Shown piece after piece: positions 15,239-24,149 of a stretch of DNA of 30,018 nt (positions are counted from its first letter, which is position 1; every line of letters begins with the position of its first letter). The position numbers and the translations under genes were made by a program. The stretch is from assembly GCA_964411065.1 (NCBI GenBank), contig CAYPJO010000017.1, forward strand, positions 1 through 30,018, read 5' to 3'. The notes beneath the pieces are model-generated. The model ran no database searches, was not told the origin of the DNA, and worked only from the letters and a program-made list of their open reading frames with translations. The DNA is from DYHD01 sp964411065. GTDB taxonomy: Bacteria; Nitrospirota; Thermodesulfovibrionia; Thermodesulfovibrionales; Dissulfurispiraceae.

Positions 15239-17265
15239 AATGTCTTGAACTTTCCAATCCCCCTAAGTTCAATAACGAAAGAGAAATTATATTCAGAAGG
15301 TCTATTTGGATCACCAGGTTTTCTAGAGAAAAATGCATTTATTGCCCAGCATTGCTCCTGATAGTAAGTTTTGAATAAAAACTCACGAAAACCACCACCT
15401 TTGCCATCGTAAGACATATTTGCAGAGATATTTAATTTTGGGGATAGAACTTTATCGAATCCAAAAGCTAAGAACTTTATATCATCATCATAGCTATATC
15501 TTTTAGCTGTATGGAAACTTAAGGTATCATCGATTTTAAAATGAACAAATGAGTTTAACCTTTCTGTTCTATTTTTTTTAAAATTTTGAATAGTTTCAAG
15601 TCTAAAAATTATACTGGGGCTCATTATTGATGCCTGAAAAATCGAAGGATTTAATGAGTTTTCTATAAAATCATAGGGTTGAATAATACGAAGATAAGCT
15701 GATAAGTTCTTTTTTCTTAGAGAATTTAAAATAGAGATTTCAGCTACAGAGGTTTCTTTTATAAGCTCGACTAAATCAAAAACAGGTAAATCCTTTGTCT
15801 TTGGTGAGGATTTATAGCCTAAGGATAAATCGATATTATGAGTGAAATTACTATAAATCTTATAAAAAGTAGAAAAAGCCTCAGCCTTATATGTAAAGGT
15901 TCCTCTCTGGGTTGTTGAGCTCTGGGTTTTAGCGGGTGAAAAACTATAGGCTGTTTGAATAAGGGAAAGGCTTTGTAAAAGTCTAATAGTATCACCAAAT
16001 GAATGGGAAATTGAAGGATTTATTAATAGTCTTTGACCCTTTAACTCATCGTCCTTGATGAAGTTGATAAAACTTGTATTAAAAGAAAAAAGTAGAGGTC
16101 CCATATTTATAGGATTCATTACATACCCTATTGCTGGAGCTTTTAAAATATCTTTCATATTATTCCCAAGGTCTTGCCAATATTGACTCCCAAAGTAAAG
16201 ACGAGAATCTTTGAAAGAGATATTGAACTCCGCTGAAGACTGTAAAAAACGATTTATATTAGATAATCCTGCTAAATTAGTCATTCTCCCTTCAGAGTTG
16301 TAACCATATTCTTTATAGAAGTTAGCGTCGTTAATGTAATTTACATCTACAAATCCAGATAATCTTCGAATAGAAAAAAAGCCGTCTCCTTTTAAGGCGA
16401 AGAAGTCTTTTTGATAGATACTGTCTTTCAAATGGTAAATTTGCCATCTTTTTAAACCTGTCAAGTCTAAATATCTAAATTCTATACCCTTACCAAGTCC
16501 TCTCCGACTTAAATAATCAAAGTAAAATGTAGCGTCTTTATCTTCATCAATAGCCCAAAAATAGGCTGGACTAAAAATAAAGCCCTTTTTCGAGCTTGAC
16601 CCTATTAGGGGCATTAAAAAACCGCTCTGTCGTTCTTTAAGTATGGGTAACCAAACAAAAGGGCTATAAAGGATTGGAAAGTTTTTTACATTATAAGTTA
16701 CATCTTTTGCTTTAAGACTTTCACCTACTTCTATGTAGACATCTTCACCTGTGAAACACCAGTCAGGTCTCTTTGTTTCCTTTTCTTCTTTTTTTTCGAA
16801 GTAATTATAGGGAAATTTATTAGGCACTAAATATGGCTCAGTATTACAGGTAGTGAAGGTTGCCTTAAATAAGTAATAGGATTTTACCCCTGTTTTTAAG
16901 ATCCTTTTCCCATAAATCCAGTAGTTGTCTTTTTTGAAAAAAATTGTTGCTTCTTGTATTTCTCCAGTCTCAGTCTCAATATTTAACTGGGCCTTTTCTG
17001 AGGTAATGATTACCTCTCTGTCTTGATAAATTATGGAACCCTCGAGGAATGCTTCAGAGGTATTTTCATAGAGGATTACCTTATCAGCGGTAATAACCAT
17101 GTCGTCTTTTTCAATTCTAACATTTCCTGTTGCTGTATAAATACCTTTTTGGGGGTCATAATCAAGCTCCTTAGCCTTCAATAAAACTGCAGAACTATCG
17201 TGCACTTTTAGAAATAAGATTATAGTCAACAAAGCAATGAAAATAAATGATTTAAAAGGGGGCAT
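15235..17265 (-). CDS. lptD: LPS-assembly protein LptD
   Basis: Outer-membrane beta-barrel that inserts lipopolysaccharide into the outer leaflet, 676 residues. A signal peptide occupies about residues 1-26 (SFIFIALLTIILFL core, cleavage near DSSA). An OstA-type periplasmic beta-jellyroll follows (ELDYDPQKGIYTATGNVRIE, about 33-52), with the rest a large barrel domain. Conserved pieces include FTTCNTEPY, RPDWCFTGEDVY and FPILYSPFVWLPI (about 196-208). Cysteines visible in key places are C140 and C170 in the N-terminal half and one near the C-terminus (C639), unlike the 2+2 pattern of E. coli. The ATG has no clear Shine-Dalgarno, 18 bases after folC. Placement between folC and truB is unusual; lptE and surA are not adjacent. 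Confidence 0.95.
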   Translation of the reverse strand: MPPFKSFIFIALLTIILFLKVHDSSAVLLKAKELDYDPQKGIYTATGNVRIEKDDMVITADKVILYENTSEAFLEGSIIYQDREVIITSEKAQLNIETETGEIQEATIFFKKDNYWIYGKRILKTGVKSYYLFKATFTTCNTEPYLVPNKFPYNYFEKKEEKETKRPDWCFTGEDVYIEVGESLKAKDVTYNVKNFPILYSPFVWLPILKERQSGFLMPLIGSSSKKGFIFSPAYFWAIDEDKDATFYFDYLSRRGLGKGIEFRYLDLTGLKRWQIYHLKDSIYQKDFFALKGDGFFSIRRLSGFVDVNYINDANFYKEYGYNSEGRMTNLAGLSNINRFLQSSAEFNISFKDSRLYFGSQYWQDLGNNMKDILKAPAIGYVMNPINMGPLLFSFNTSFINFIKDDELKGQRLLINPSISHSFGDTIRLLQSLSLIQTAYSFSPAKTQSSTTQRGTFTYKAEAFSTFYKIYSNFTHNIDLSLGYKSSPKTKDLPVFDLVELIKETSVAEISILNSLRKKNLSAYLRIIQPYDFIENSLNPSIFQASIMSPSIIFRLETIQNFKKNRTERLNSFVHFKIDDTLSFHTAKRYSYDDDIKFLAFGFDKVLSPKLNISANMSYDGKGGGFREFLFKTYYQEQCWAINAFFSRKPGDPNRPSEYNFSFVIELRGIGKFKTL

Positions 17266-17283
17266 ATTTTAAAGCAAAACTAT

Positions 17284-18666
17284 TCAAATCTTTTCTCTTA
17301 AGTCACCTAAGGTTGATTTTTCTCCTAATACTTCCAGTGCTTCTCCTATTGTATAAAAAGATCCTGTTATAAGGATGAGAGGTTTTTTATGCTCTGAAGA
17401 GGTTATCTTAAAATTCATAGATTTAGCAGATCCAATCGCCATCTCTATAGCCTCTTTAACAGTAAATGCAATTTTGGAATTATAGCCTTCTGCAGATGCA
17501 ATCTCAGAAAGCCTTTGGGGCGGCGTCGCGCGCCCATAATTAGGTGCAGTAAATATTATTTCAGAAGATAATGGCAACAAAGGGGTTAAGATGCCATAAA
17601 TATCTTTATCTGACATAACTCCTATAACAAGTATTATCTTGTATTGAGGTAGAACTGTTTTTCTAAGAAAGTTAGATAGTTTCTCAGATGCATCGGGGTT
17701 GTGAGCACCGTCGATCATAATTAAAGGGTCGTGGTTTAAGAGTTCAAGCCTTCCTCTCCAAACAGTTTTAGCAAGACCCTTTTTAATAGTTTTAAAGATA
17801 TCCTCAGATGAGTCTTCGGTATACTTCTCTAATAATAATTTACAGGTCTTTACTGCAACAGAAGCATTTTTAAGTTGGTGATCACCTGCTAAGGGAACAT
17901 ATAGATTGGGATAAATAGTTGATAAACTTGTAAGTTTAGAATCTAAAAAGTCAAAGGTTATCCCTTTGATATCAGAGTTGATTATATTACCGCTGAAATC
18001 TAAACCGTATAAATACAATTTTGCAGATTGCTCGGAAGCTCTCTTTTTTATTACAAATTCTGCCTCTTTCTCTTGTGCTGAGGATACCACAGGTACTCCT
18101 TTTTTAATGATGCCGGCTTTTTCATAAGCAATTTCAGTAAGGGTATTACCAAGGAATTCCTTGTGGTCATAACTTATTGTAGTGATTACAGAAACCTCAG
18201 GTGTTATTACATTTGTGCAGTCAAGCCTTCCCCCCATCCCTACCTCAATTACGCCCCAGTCAATTTTCTTTCTACTAAAATAGAGAAAAGCCATTGCTGT
18301 GACAAATTCAAAAAAAGTGGGTGGGTGAATATCAAGGCTATTTATTACTGCTTTTATTTCCTCAGTTAGGTCAACCACTTCTACTTCACTTATTTGAACT
18401 TCATTTATTGATATTCTCTCTGTAAAACTAACCAAGTGGGGAGAAGTGAAAAGACCAATGTTATAACCACGAGCCCTCAACATCGAGGCTATCATTGCTG
18501 AAACTGAGCCTTTGCCATTTGTGCCCGCTATGTGGACGGTGCGAAATTTTTCGTGAGGATTGTCCAAAGCTGAAAGGATTAGTCGGGTTTTATCAAGTCC
18601 TAATTTAATTCCGTGCTTTTGTAATCCATACAAATAATCTATAGACTCTTTATACTTAGATAACAT
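17284..18666 (-). CDS. folC: Bifunctional dihydrofolate/folylpolyglutamate synthase
   Basis: Mur-ligase-like enzyme adding glutamate to dihydropteroate and folates, 460 residues. The ATP loop AGTNGKGSVSAMIA is at 47-60. TSPHLVSFTERI is near 75-86. GVIEVGMGGRLDCTNVITP (about 138-156) and ITTISYDHKEFLGNT, with YDH in place of the common GLDH/SIDH form, follow. EKAGIIKKGVPVV, WRGRLELL and IDGAHNPDA complete the Mur-ligase signature. It starts 16 bases after trpA, with AAGG about 10 bases before the ATG. trpA-folC neighbours (often with accD) recur in many bacteria; accD is missing here. Confidence 0.95.
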   Translation of the reverse strand: MLSKYKESIDYLYGLQKHGIKLGLDKTRLILSALDNPHEKFRTVHIAGTNGKGSVSAMIASMLRARGYNIGLFTSPHLVSFTERISINEVQISEVEVVDLTEEIKAVINSLDIHPPTFFEFVTAMAFLYFSRKKIDWGVIEVGMGGRLDCTNVITPEVSVITTISYDHKEFLGNTLTEIAYEKAGIIKKGVPVVSSAQEKEAEFVIKKRASEQSAKLYLYGLDFSGNIINSDIKGITFDFLDSKLTSLSTIYPNLYVPLAGDHQLKNASVAVKTCKLLLEKYTEDSSEDIFKTIKKGLAKTVWRGRLELLNHDPLIMIDGAHNPDASEKLSNFLRKTVLPQYKIILVIGVMSDKDIYGILTPLLPLSSEIIFTAPNYGRATPPQRLSEIASAEGYNSKIAFTVKEAIEMAIGSAKSMNFKITSSEHKKPLILITGSFYTIGEALEVLGEKSTLGDLREKI

Positions 18667-18682
18667 ATAAATATATCCTTCT

Positions 18683-19465
18683 TTATTGCCTTTTTATTGC
18701 TTCATTGAGTTCTAAGATAAAGTTTCTGGCTTTGTGAGATCCTTCGTTTAATACCTTTACTATCGCACTACCAATGATGGCACCGTCTGCAAGGCGTGAT
18801 ACAGTGTATGCCTCACCAGGGGTAGAAACCCCAAAACCAACAGCTACAGGTTTCTCAGTCTGGTTTTTTATTAAAATAAGCTGCTCCGTGAATGTCTCAT
18901 CAAGAGTCAATTTAGCTCCAGTAATACCTGTTATAGAAACATAGTAGATAAAACCTTTGCTTGCCTTAATTATAGTTTTTAATCTCTTTTTTGTGGTTGT
19001 TGGAGCAACAAGAAAGATTGTATCAAGATTTGATATGCGAGCAAATTTAAGAAGATTGTCAGCCTCATCAGGTGGTAAATCTGGTACTATGATACCATCA
19101 ACACCAGCTCGGACCGCATCTTTTATAAACCTTTCTTCTCCATATTTGAAGATTGGATTGTAGTAGGTCATAAGCACTATTGGAATTTGAGAGAATGTTC
19201 TAATTTGGCTGACAAGATGGGTAACTTTTACTAGAGTTATTCCTGCTGCCAGTGCCCTTTCAGCTGCTCTTTGAATCGTAGGTCCATCAGCAAGAGGGTC
19301 CGAGAAGGGGACACCGAGTTCAATAATATCAGCTCCGCACTCCTCCAAAAGCATGACATTCTCGATAGTCTTTTCTAAGGAAGGGTCGCCCGCCATTATG
19401 TAAGGGATAAAGGCTTTTTTATTTTCTTTTTTTAGTTTTTTAAAGGTTTTTTCTATTCTGCTCAT
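18683..19465 (-). CDS. trpA: Tryptophan synthase alpha chain
   Basis: TIM-barrel subunit that cleaves indole-3-glycerol phosphate to indole and glyceraldehyde-3-phosphate, channelling indole to TrpB. It has 260 residues. The catalytic E49 (ELGVPFSDP) and D60 (PLADGPTIQ) fall at the same numbers as in the Salmonella enzyme. VAPTTTKKRLKTI and the phosphate-binding GFGVSTPGEA near the C-terminus are present. The ATG has only a weak AAAAGA upstream. trpB lies 247 bases upstream on the same strand instead of overlapping as usual, and no trpE, D, C or F is in the window. Confidence 0.97.
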   Translation of the reverse strand: MSRIEKTFKKLKKENKKAFIPYIMAGDPSLEKTIENVMLLEECGADIIELGVPFSDPLADGPTIQRAAERALAAGITLVKVTHLVSQIRTFSQIPIVLMTYYNPIFKYGEERFIKDAVRAGVDGIIVPDLPPDEADNLLKFARISNLDTIFLVAPTTTKKRLKTIIKASKGFIYYVSITGITGAKLTLDETFTEQLILIKNQTEKPVAVGFGVSTPGEAYTVSRLADGAIIGSAIVKVLNEGSHKARNFILELNEAIKRQ

Positions 19466-19712
19466 GATCTTTTTGTGTTTTTTAATTCTCTATTCTATTC
19501 GATAATAGCTTTTGTAAATATTTCTTTTCCTACCCTCAAAGAGATCCGATCTACAACAGAATCTTTTAATAGATCCTTTTTGTCTAAGGACTCTCAATTA
19601 TTAATTGATCATCTTTAGTGGAACCTTTTATTTTAGCAGTCAATTACCTACAATTGGTATTAGTGCCTACGAACATGAAATAGCGGAGAAATGAATTACT
19701 TTTCATCTTTCA
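19466..19712. other. trpB-trpA intergenic region
   Basis: A 247-base gap, unusually long for a trpBA pair. On the minus strand 19495-19593 is an open frame of 32 codons with protein-like composition (KDLLKDSVVDRISLRVG) but no start codon, ending in TAG. I do not recognise it; it may be the end of a lost gene. No hairpin or promoter is clear. Confidence 0.4.
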
Positions 19713-20894
19713 TCATGGCTCGTTGCCCATTATTTTTGCCACATGCTGAACATCTTTGTCCCCTCTGCCTGATAGGTTCACAATTATAATGTTATCCTTT
19801 GGCAATCGTGGAGCTAATTTTATAGCTTCAGCAACTGCATGAGCTGACTCTAAAGCTGGTATAATCCCTTCGGTCTTAGATAGCAATTCAAAGGCATTGA
19901 GTGCTTCTTCATCAGTTGCGTAAGTATATTTAATACGGCCGATATCTCTTAGATAAGCATGTTCAGGACCAACAGAAGCATAATCTAACCCTGCAGAGAT
20001 GGAATGAGTTCCTAAAACATTACCATCATTATCTTGGAGCAAATAACTTTTGCAACCCTGGAAAACACCAATGGAGCCACCTTCAAATCTTGCTGCATGC
20101 TCACCGCTCTCTATTCCCTTTCCTCCTGCTTCAACTCCTACCATTTTAACATCGTCATTTAAAAACACGTAAAATAAACCCATAGCATTGCTCCCCCCCC
20201 CGACACAAGCTATCAAGTAATTGGGTAGCCTCTTTTCCATTTTGAGAATTTGTTTTTTCGTTTCAACCCCAATTACTGACTGAAAATCTCTAACCATAGT
20301 TGGGAAAGGATGAGGACCAAAGACTGTTCCTAAAACATAATGAGTAGTCCTCACATTTGTTGTCCAATCTCTCAATGCTTCATTAATGGCGTCTTTAAGG
20401 GTTTTGGAACCTATAGCAACTTCCCTTACTTCTGCACCTAAAAGTCTCATTCTGAAAACATTTAGTGCTTGTCTTTTCATATCCTCAGAGCCCATATATA
20501 TACAGCACTCAAGGCCTACTAAGGCTGCTCCTGTAGCTGTTGCGACCCCGTGTTGTCCTGCCCCTGTTTCTGCTATTAGCCTCTTTTTGTTCATTTTTTT
20601 AGCCAATAAAGCCTGACCTATAGCATTATTGATTTTATGCGCTCCAGTATGAGCAAGATCCTCTCTTTTTAGATAAACTTTAGCGCCACCAAGCTTTTCC
20701 GTCAATCTTTTAGCAAAATAAAGAGGAGTAGGTCTACCTATGTAAGTTTTTTGCATCTCTTTCAATTCCCTCTTGAAAGAAACATCAGTCTTAATCTTAA
20801 GATAGCTTCTTTCAAGTTCTTCTAATGCAGGTACTAATGTCTCAGGGACGAATCTTCCGCCGTATATACCAAAATATCCTTTTTTTGACAACAT
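19713..20894 (-). CDS. trpB: Tryptophan synthase beta chain
   Basis: PLP enzyme joining indole and serine to make tryptophan in an alpha2-beta2 complex with TrpA, 393 residues. The PLP lysine is K87 in HTGAHKINNA and the catalytic glutamate is E109 in LIAETGAGQHG, both at the same positions as in Salmonella. The phosphate-binding VGGGSNAMG loop is encoded with an uninterrupted run of nine G (nine C on the plus strand, 20193-20201). It is TrpB1 rather than the TrpB2 type, judged by the close fit to this pattern. AAAGG lies about 9 bases before the ATG. A -10 box at 20932-20937 suggests its own promoter. Confidence 0.97.
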   Translation of the reverse strand: MLSKKGYFGIYGGRFVPETLVPALEELERSYLKIKTDVSFKRELKEMQKTYIGRPTPLYFAKRLTEKLGGAKVYLKREDLAHTGAHKINNAIGQALLAKKMNKKRLIAETGAGQHGVATATGAALVGLECCIYMGSEDMKRQALNVFRMRLLGAEVREVAIGSKTLKDAINEALRDWTTNVRTTHYVLGTVFGPHPFPTMVRDFQSVIGVETKKQILKMEKRLPNYLIACVGGGSNAMGLFYVFLNDDVKMVGVEAGGKGIESGEHAARFEGGSIGVFQGCKSYLLQDNDGNVLGTHSISAGLDYASVGPEHAYLRDIGRIKYTYATDEEALNAFELLSKTEGIIPALESAHAVAEAIKLAPRLPKDNIIIVNLSGRGDKDVQHVAKIMGNEP

Positions 20895-21256
20895 ACTACT
20901 GCCTTTCTTATATACTCTCTTAAGATTTCGTATTATATCACACTTAATTGGCTGAAATGTTTATGTCCTAAAAGGCAAACGAAATTCCCTCATTTTTTGA
21001 TAGCAAAAAAGTGGCATCTGAAAGAAAGCTTAAGCTATTAGATTTTCACTATCTATACTGTACTCATCTGGGCAAATAAAGCCCTTTACATAGTGAGCAT
21101 ATAGCCCACTTTATCTTTCTAAAAGTTGTTGCTTAAAGAAGACACAGACTAAAGACAGTGTTAAGAGTTATAAAAGGGTAGGGGAGTTTATTAATATTAG
21201 GGCATAGAAGATTAAATTTTAGGAAATTTTTTATAGTTGACTACTAAAAATTTACT
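20895..21256. other. polA-trpB intergenic region with two small hairpins
   Basis: This 362-base gap has no gene. On the minus strand, the direction of both flanking genes, two hairpins follow each other. The first, at 21092-21110, has stem AGTGGGC/GCTCACT with one G-U pair and loop TATAT. The second, at 21070-21084, has stem GGGC/GCCC and a 7-base loop. Neither is followed by a T run, so they are not standard terminators. No short leader peptide rich in tryptophan codons was seen. Confidence 0.45.
20932..20937 (-). promoter_or_regulatory. Candidate -10 box for trpB
   Basis: On the minus strand the sequence TGATATAATACG contains a perfect TATAAT ending 37 bases before the trpB ATG. The -35 region is poor (TTTCAG-like), so activity may depend on the TG-rich upstream context or an activator. 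Confidence 0.4.
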
Positions 21257-23968
21257 TTATTTAACTTCTGCCCAGTTTTTTCCTATCTTTAAATCAACTA
21301 CCAGAGGAATATCCAGTTGAAGAGCATTTTCCATTTGCACTTTCACTATATTTTTAATATTTTCTAACTCATTCTCTGGCACTTCAAAAAGGAGCTCGTC
21401 ATGAATCTGTAAAAGCATTTTAGTTTTAAAGCCTTGCAGTTTAATATTTTCAGAGATAGATATCATTGCTTTCTTTATTAGATCTGCTGCTGTCCCCTGA
21501 ATAGGGGTGTTGATGGCAATTCTTTCTGCTTGTTGTCTCAATGCAATATTATCACTATTTATATTTGGAATATGCCTTCTTCTTCCTAAAAGGGTTGTAA
21601 CATAGCCCTTCAGTCTTGCCTCTCTGATAGTCTTCTCAATATATTCTTTAACAGAAGGGTGTCTGTTAAAATAATCTTCAATCAATTTATTAGCTTCTAA
21701 TTTTGTTATATTTAGTGATTCAGAAAGTCCAAAAGGGCTAATGCCATAAATTATCCCAAAATTTATTGTTTTTGCCATTCTCCTTTGATCTGCTTTAATA
21801 GATTCTAAAGGGGCATTAAAAATCTCTGAGGCAGTTCGTGAATGAATATCGATGCCCTGCAAAAAGGCATCTATTAATTTCTTATCTTTGCTCATATGGG
21901 CTAATATTCTGAGCTCGATTTGGGAGTAGTCGGCGGACAAAAGAAACGACCCTTTTGGTGCGATGAATAACTCCCTTATTTTATTTCCCCAAACACCCTT
22001 AGCAGGGATATTCTGTAAGTTTGGGTCGCTACTACTTAGTCTACCTGTTGCTGTAACTGTTTGGTTAAAAGTGGTATGGATTCTCCCGGTCTTCTTATTT
22101 ACTAACTTAGGTAATGTATCTAGATAGGTCGTCTTAAGCTTATAAAGTGTCCTATAATTTAAGATTTCTGCAGGTAGTTCGTGTGATTTTGCTAGTTCTT
22201 CAAGAACCTCTATATTCGTAGAAAATCCAGTTTTGGTTTTTTTGCCAGTTTTAAGTTTTAACTTTTCAAAAAGTATTTTTCCTAATTGCTGAGTTGAATT
22301 AATATTGAATTTTTCCCCTGCGAGACTATAGATCTTAAATTGAATTGAAGTGAGTTCTTTTTCGATTTCTTTAGACAGCATTTCTATTAGTTCCAGATCT
22401 ACCATTATTCCAGTATGTTGCATTTCTGCCAATACTTTAATCAGTGGCATCTCTAATTCGAAATAAAGCTTATCAAGCCCTTCTTCTTTAAGTCTCTCAA
22501 AAAGAATTTCTTTTAGTTCAAAGGATAGTTCAGCATTTTCTGCTGCATAGAGAGTAGCCTCATTAATAGGTACCTCTTTAAAAGACCTATGTTTACCTAA
22601 TACATCCGTAAAGGACCTTTTTCTGTGTTGCAGATATTCACAGGCTACTTCTTCTAAGATATGGGTCTGTTTATTAGGATTTAATAAATACGAGGCTACC
22701 ATAGTGTCATAGAGTTTACCTTCCACTTCAATATTTTCTTGCTTTAACATTAAGATATGGAAATTAAGATTATGTCCTATTTTTGAGATTGCTTTGTCCT
22801 CAAAAATATCTTTTAGTATTGATAGAGCATTTTCAAGATTTTTAGCCTTTATATGTCTGATTGGCACGTAACAGGCTTTTCCTTTGCCTTTACATAAAGA
22901 AATCCCAACTATGTGATCTAAAAGTGGATTTTTGCCAGAGGATTCAACATCAAATGCAATAGAACTCAGTTTGATTAAATCTTGTTTATTTTGTTTTTTC
23001 GTGATATTTTTCTCTTCTATATCAAAAAGAGTCTGTTGAGAAGGATGGACTTTTCCAAGAAAGTTTAAAAGTATCTCTTTATCAGAAATCAATTGATAAG
23101 TACCTCGAGGCATAAAAGCATCTGTAGGAATTAATTTAAGAAGACTACTGAATTGTAGTTCTACAAAAAGCTTTAAAAGCTCTTTCCATTCAGGTTCCCC
23201 GAGGTTTAAATCTTCTATCTCGAACTCAAAGGGGACCTTGTAATTAATTGTGCTTAATTCTTTACTCAATTTAATTGTTTCAATATTATCAACTACCAAA
23301 TTTCTTATCCGCTCATTTTTGATTAGACTTGGATTCTTAATCAAAGCATCTATGCTTCCTACTTCTCTTAGAATCTCCTTCGCTGATTTTTCCCCTATTC
23401 CCTTTATACCAGGTATGTTGTCAATGCTATCACCTGTAAGAGCCATCATCTCGGGGATGTTTTCAGGCGGGATACCAAATCTCTTGAAAATATCCTCTCT
23501 GCTTATTAAAATATTTTTCATAGGGTCATATAGGAAAATATTCTCACTAAGTATTTGCATCATGTCCTTATCACCGCTCACAATGAATACTTTAAGCCCT
23601 TTGGATTCAGCCGTCTTAGCTATGGTGCCTATTATGTCGTCAGCTTCATAGCCAGGGATCTCGAAAGTGGGTATTTTTAAAGCTTCAATTATTCTCTTAA
23701 TGTAAGGGATTTGTATTGCTAAATCATCAGGCATTTTGGGTCTTGTAGCTTTATAATCTTCATAGAGTATATGTCTCTCTGTTGGAACTGGTGTATCAAA
23801 GGCTATTGCTATCTTTTCTGGCTTTTTCTCTTTGATAATTTTAAAAAGCATGTTTGTGAATATATAAATCGCATTGGTAGGAAACCCTTTGCTATTGGTG
23901 AGTCCTTTTAGGGCATGATAAGCTCTATATAAGTAGGAATTTCCATCGATGAGATAGAGATTTTTCAC
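21257..23968 (-). CDS. polA: DNA polymerase I
   Basis: Repair and Okazaki-processing polymerase, 903 residues. The 5'-3' exonuclease/flap domain (1-280) is intact, with LIDGNSYLYRAYHAL, YEADDIIGT, VSGDKDMMQ and TGDSIDNIPGIKGIG. The central 3'-5' exonuclease-like domain (about 330-500) keeps D340 and E342 (FDVES) but has H404 in NLNFH where E. coli has D424, and N478 in YAAENAE where E. coli has D501. Proofreading is therefore probably lost or much reduced. The polymerase domain looks active: SADYSQIELR (678-687), RRMAKTINFGIIYG (729-742) and QIHDELL (854-860). Start is GTG, the only candidate after an in-frame TAA upstream; its Shine-Dalgarno is weak. The gene is flanked by long gaps and appears monocistronic. 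Confidence 0.97.
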   Translation of the reverse strand: MKNLYLIDGNSYLYRAYHALKGLTNSKGFPTNAIYIFTNMLFKIIKEKKPEKIAIAFDTPVPTERHILYEDYKATRPKMPDDLAIQIPYIKRIIEALKIPTFEIPGYEADDIIGTIAKTAESKGLKVFIVSGDKDMMQILSENIFLYDPMKNILISREDIFKRFGIPPENIPEMMALTGDSIDNIPGIKGIGEKSAKEILREVGSIDALIKNPSLIKNERIRNLVVDNIETIKLSKELSTINYKVPFEFEIEDLNLGEPEWKELLKLFVELQFSSLLKLIPTDAFMPRGTYQLISDKEILLNFLGKVHPSQQTLFDIEEKNITKKQNKQDLIKLSSIAFDVESSGKNPLLDHIVGISLCKGKGKACYVPIRHIKAKNLENALSILKDIFEDKAISKIGHNLNFHILMLKQENIEVEGKLYDTMVASYLLNPNKQTHILEEVACEYLQHRKRSFTDVLGKHRSFKEVPINEATLYAAENAELSFELKEILFERLKEEGLDKLYFELEMPLIKVLAEMQHTGIMVDLELIEMLSKEIEKELTSIQFKIYSLAGEKFNINSTQQLGKILFEKLKLKTGKKTKTGFSTNIEVLEELAKSHELPAEILNYRTLYKLKTTYLDTLPKLVNKKTGRIHTTFNQTVTATGRLSSSDPNLQNIPAKGVWGNKIRELFIAPKGSFLLSADYSQIELRILAHMSKDKKLIDAFLQGIDIHSRTASEIFNAPLESIKADQRRMAKTINFGIIYGISPFGLSESLNITKLEANKLIEDYFNRHPSVKEYIEKTIREARLKGYVTTLLGRRRHIPNINSDNIALRQQAERIAINTPIQGTAADLIKKAMISISENIKLQGFKTKMLLQIHDELLFEVPENELENIKNIVKVQMENALQLDIPLVVDLKIGKNWAEVK

Positions 23969-24149
23969 TTTCCGTTATTTATTTAAAGATGCAGGTGGAG
24001 ATACTTTAAAAAAAATGAGATGAGAAAGCCCGTTGCACAAATAACACAGCTATCACAGGTTGAACTCTTAATCCTTTACTTAGTCAGTCTATTTTGGACT
24101 AATATTTTTATTTGTTTTTATCCTTAAATGTACAATTTATATAGCCTTG

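Noticed and set aside
20895..20950. Tryptophan attenuator leader peptide before trpB
   Set aside because: The expected leader is only about 30 bases and contains no short frame with clustered Trp codons.
23250..23651. Plus-strand 133-codon frame inside polA
   Set aside because: Antisense to the intact 5'-nuclease domain of PolA; its Leu/Ser/Ile-rich composition is typical of a shadow frame.
24080..24102. Hairpin TTAGTC/GACTAA followed by a T-rich stretch, between ndk and polA
   Set aside because: The T-rich side is downstream on the plus strand, but both neighbouring genes are on the minus strand, so it is not their terminator.
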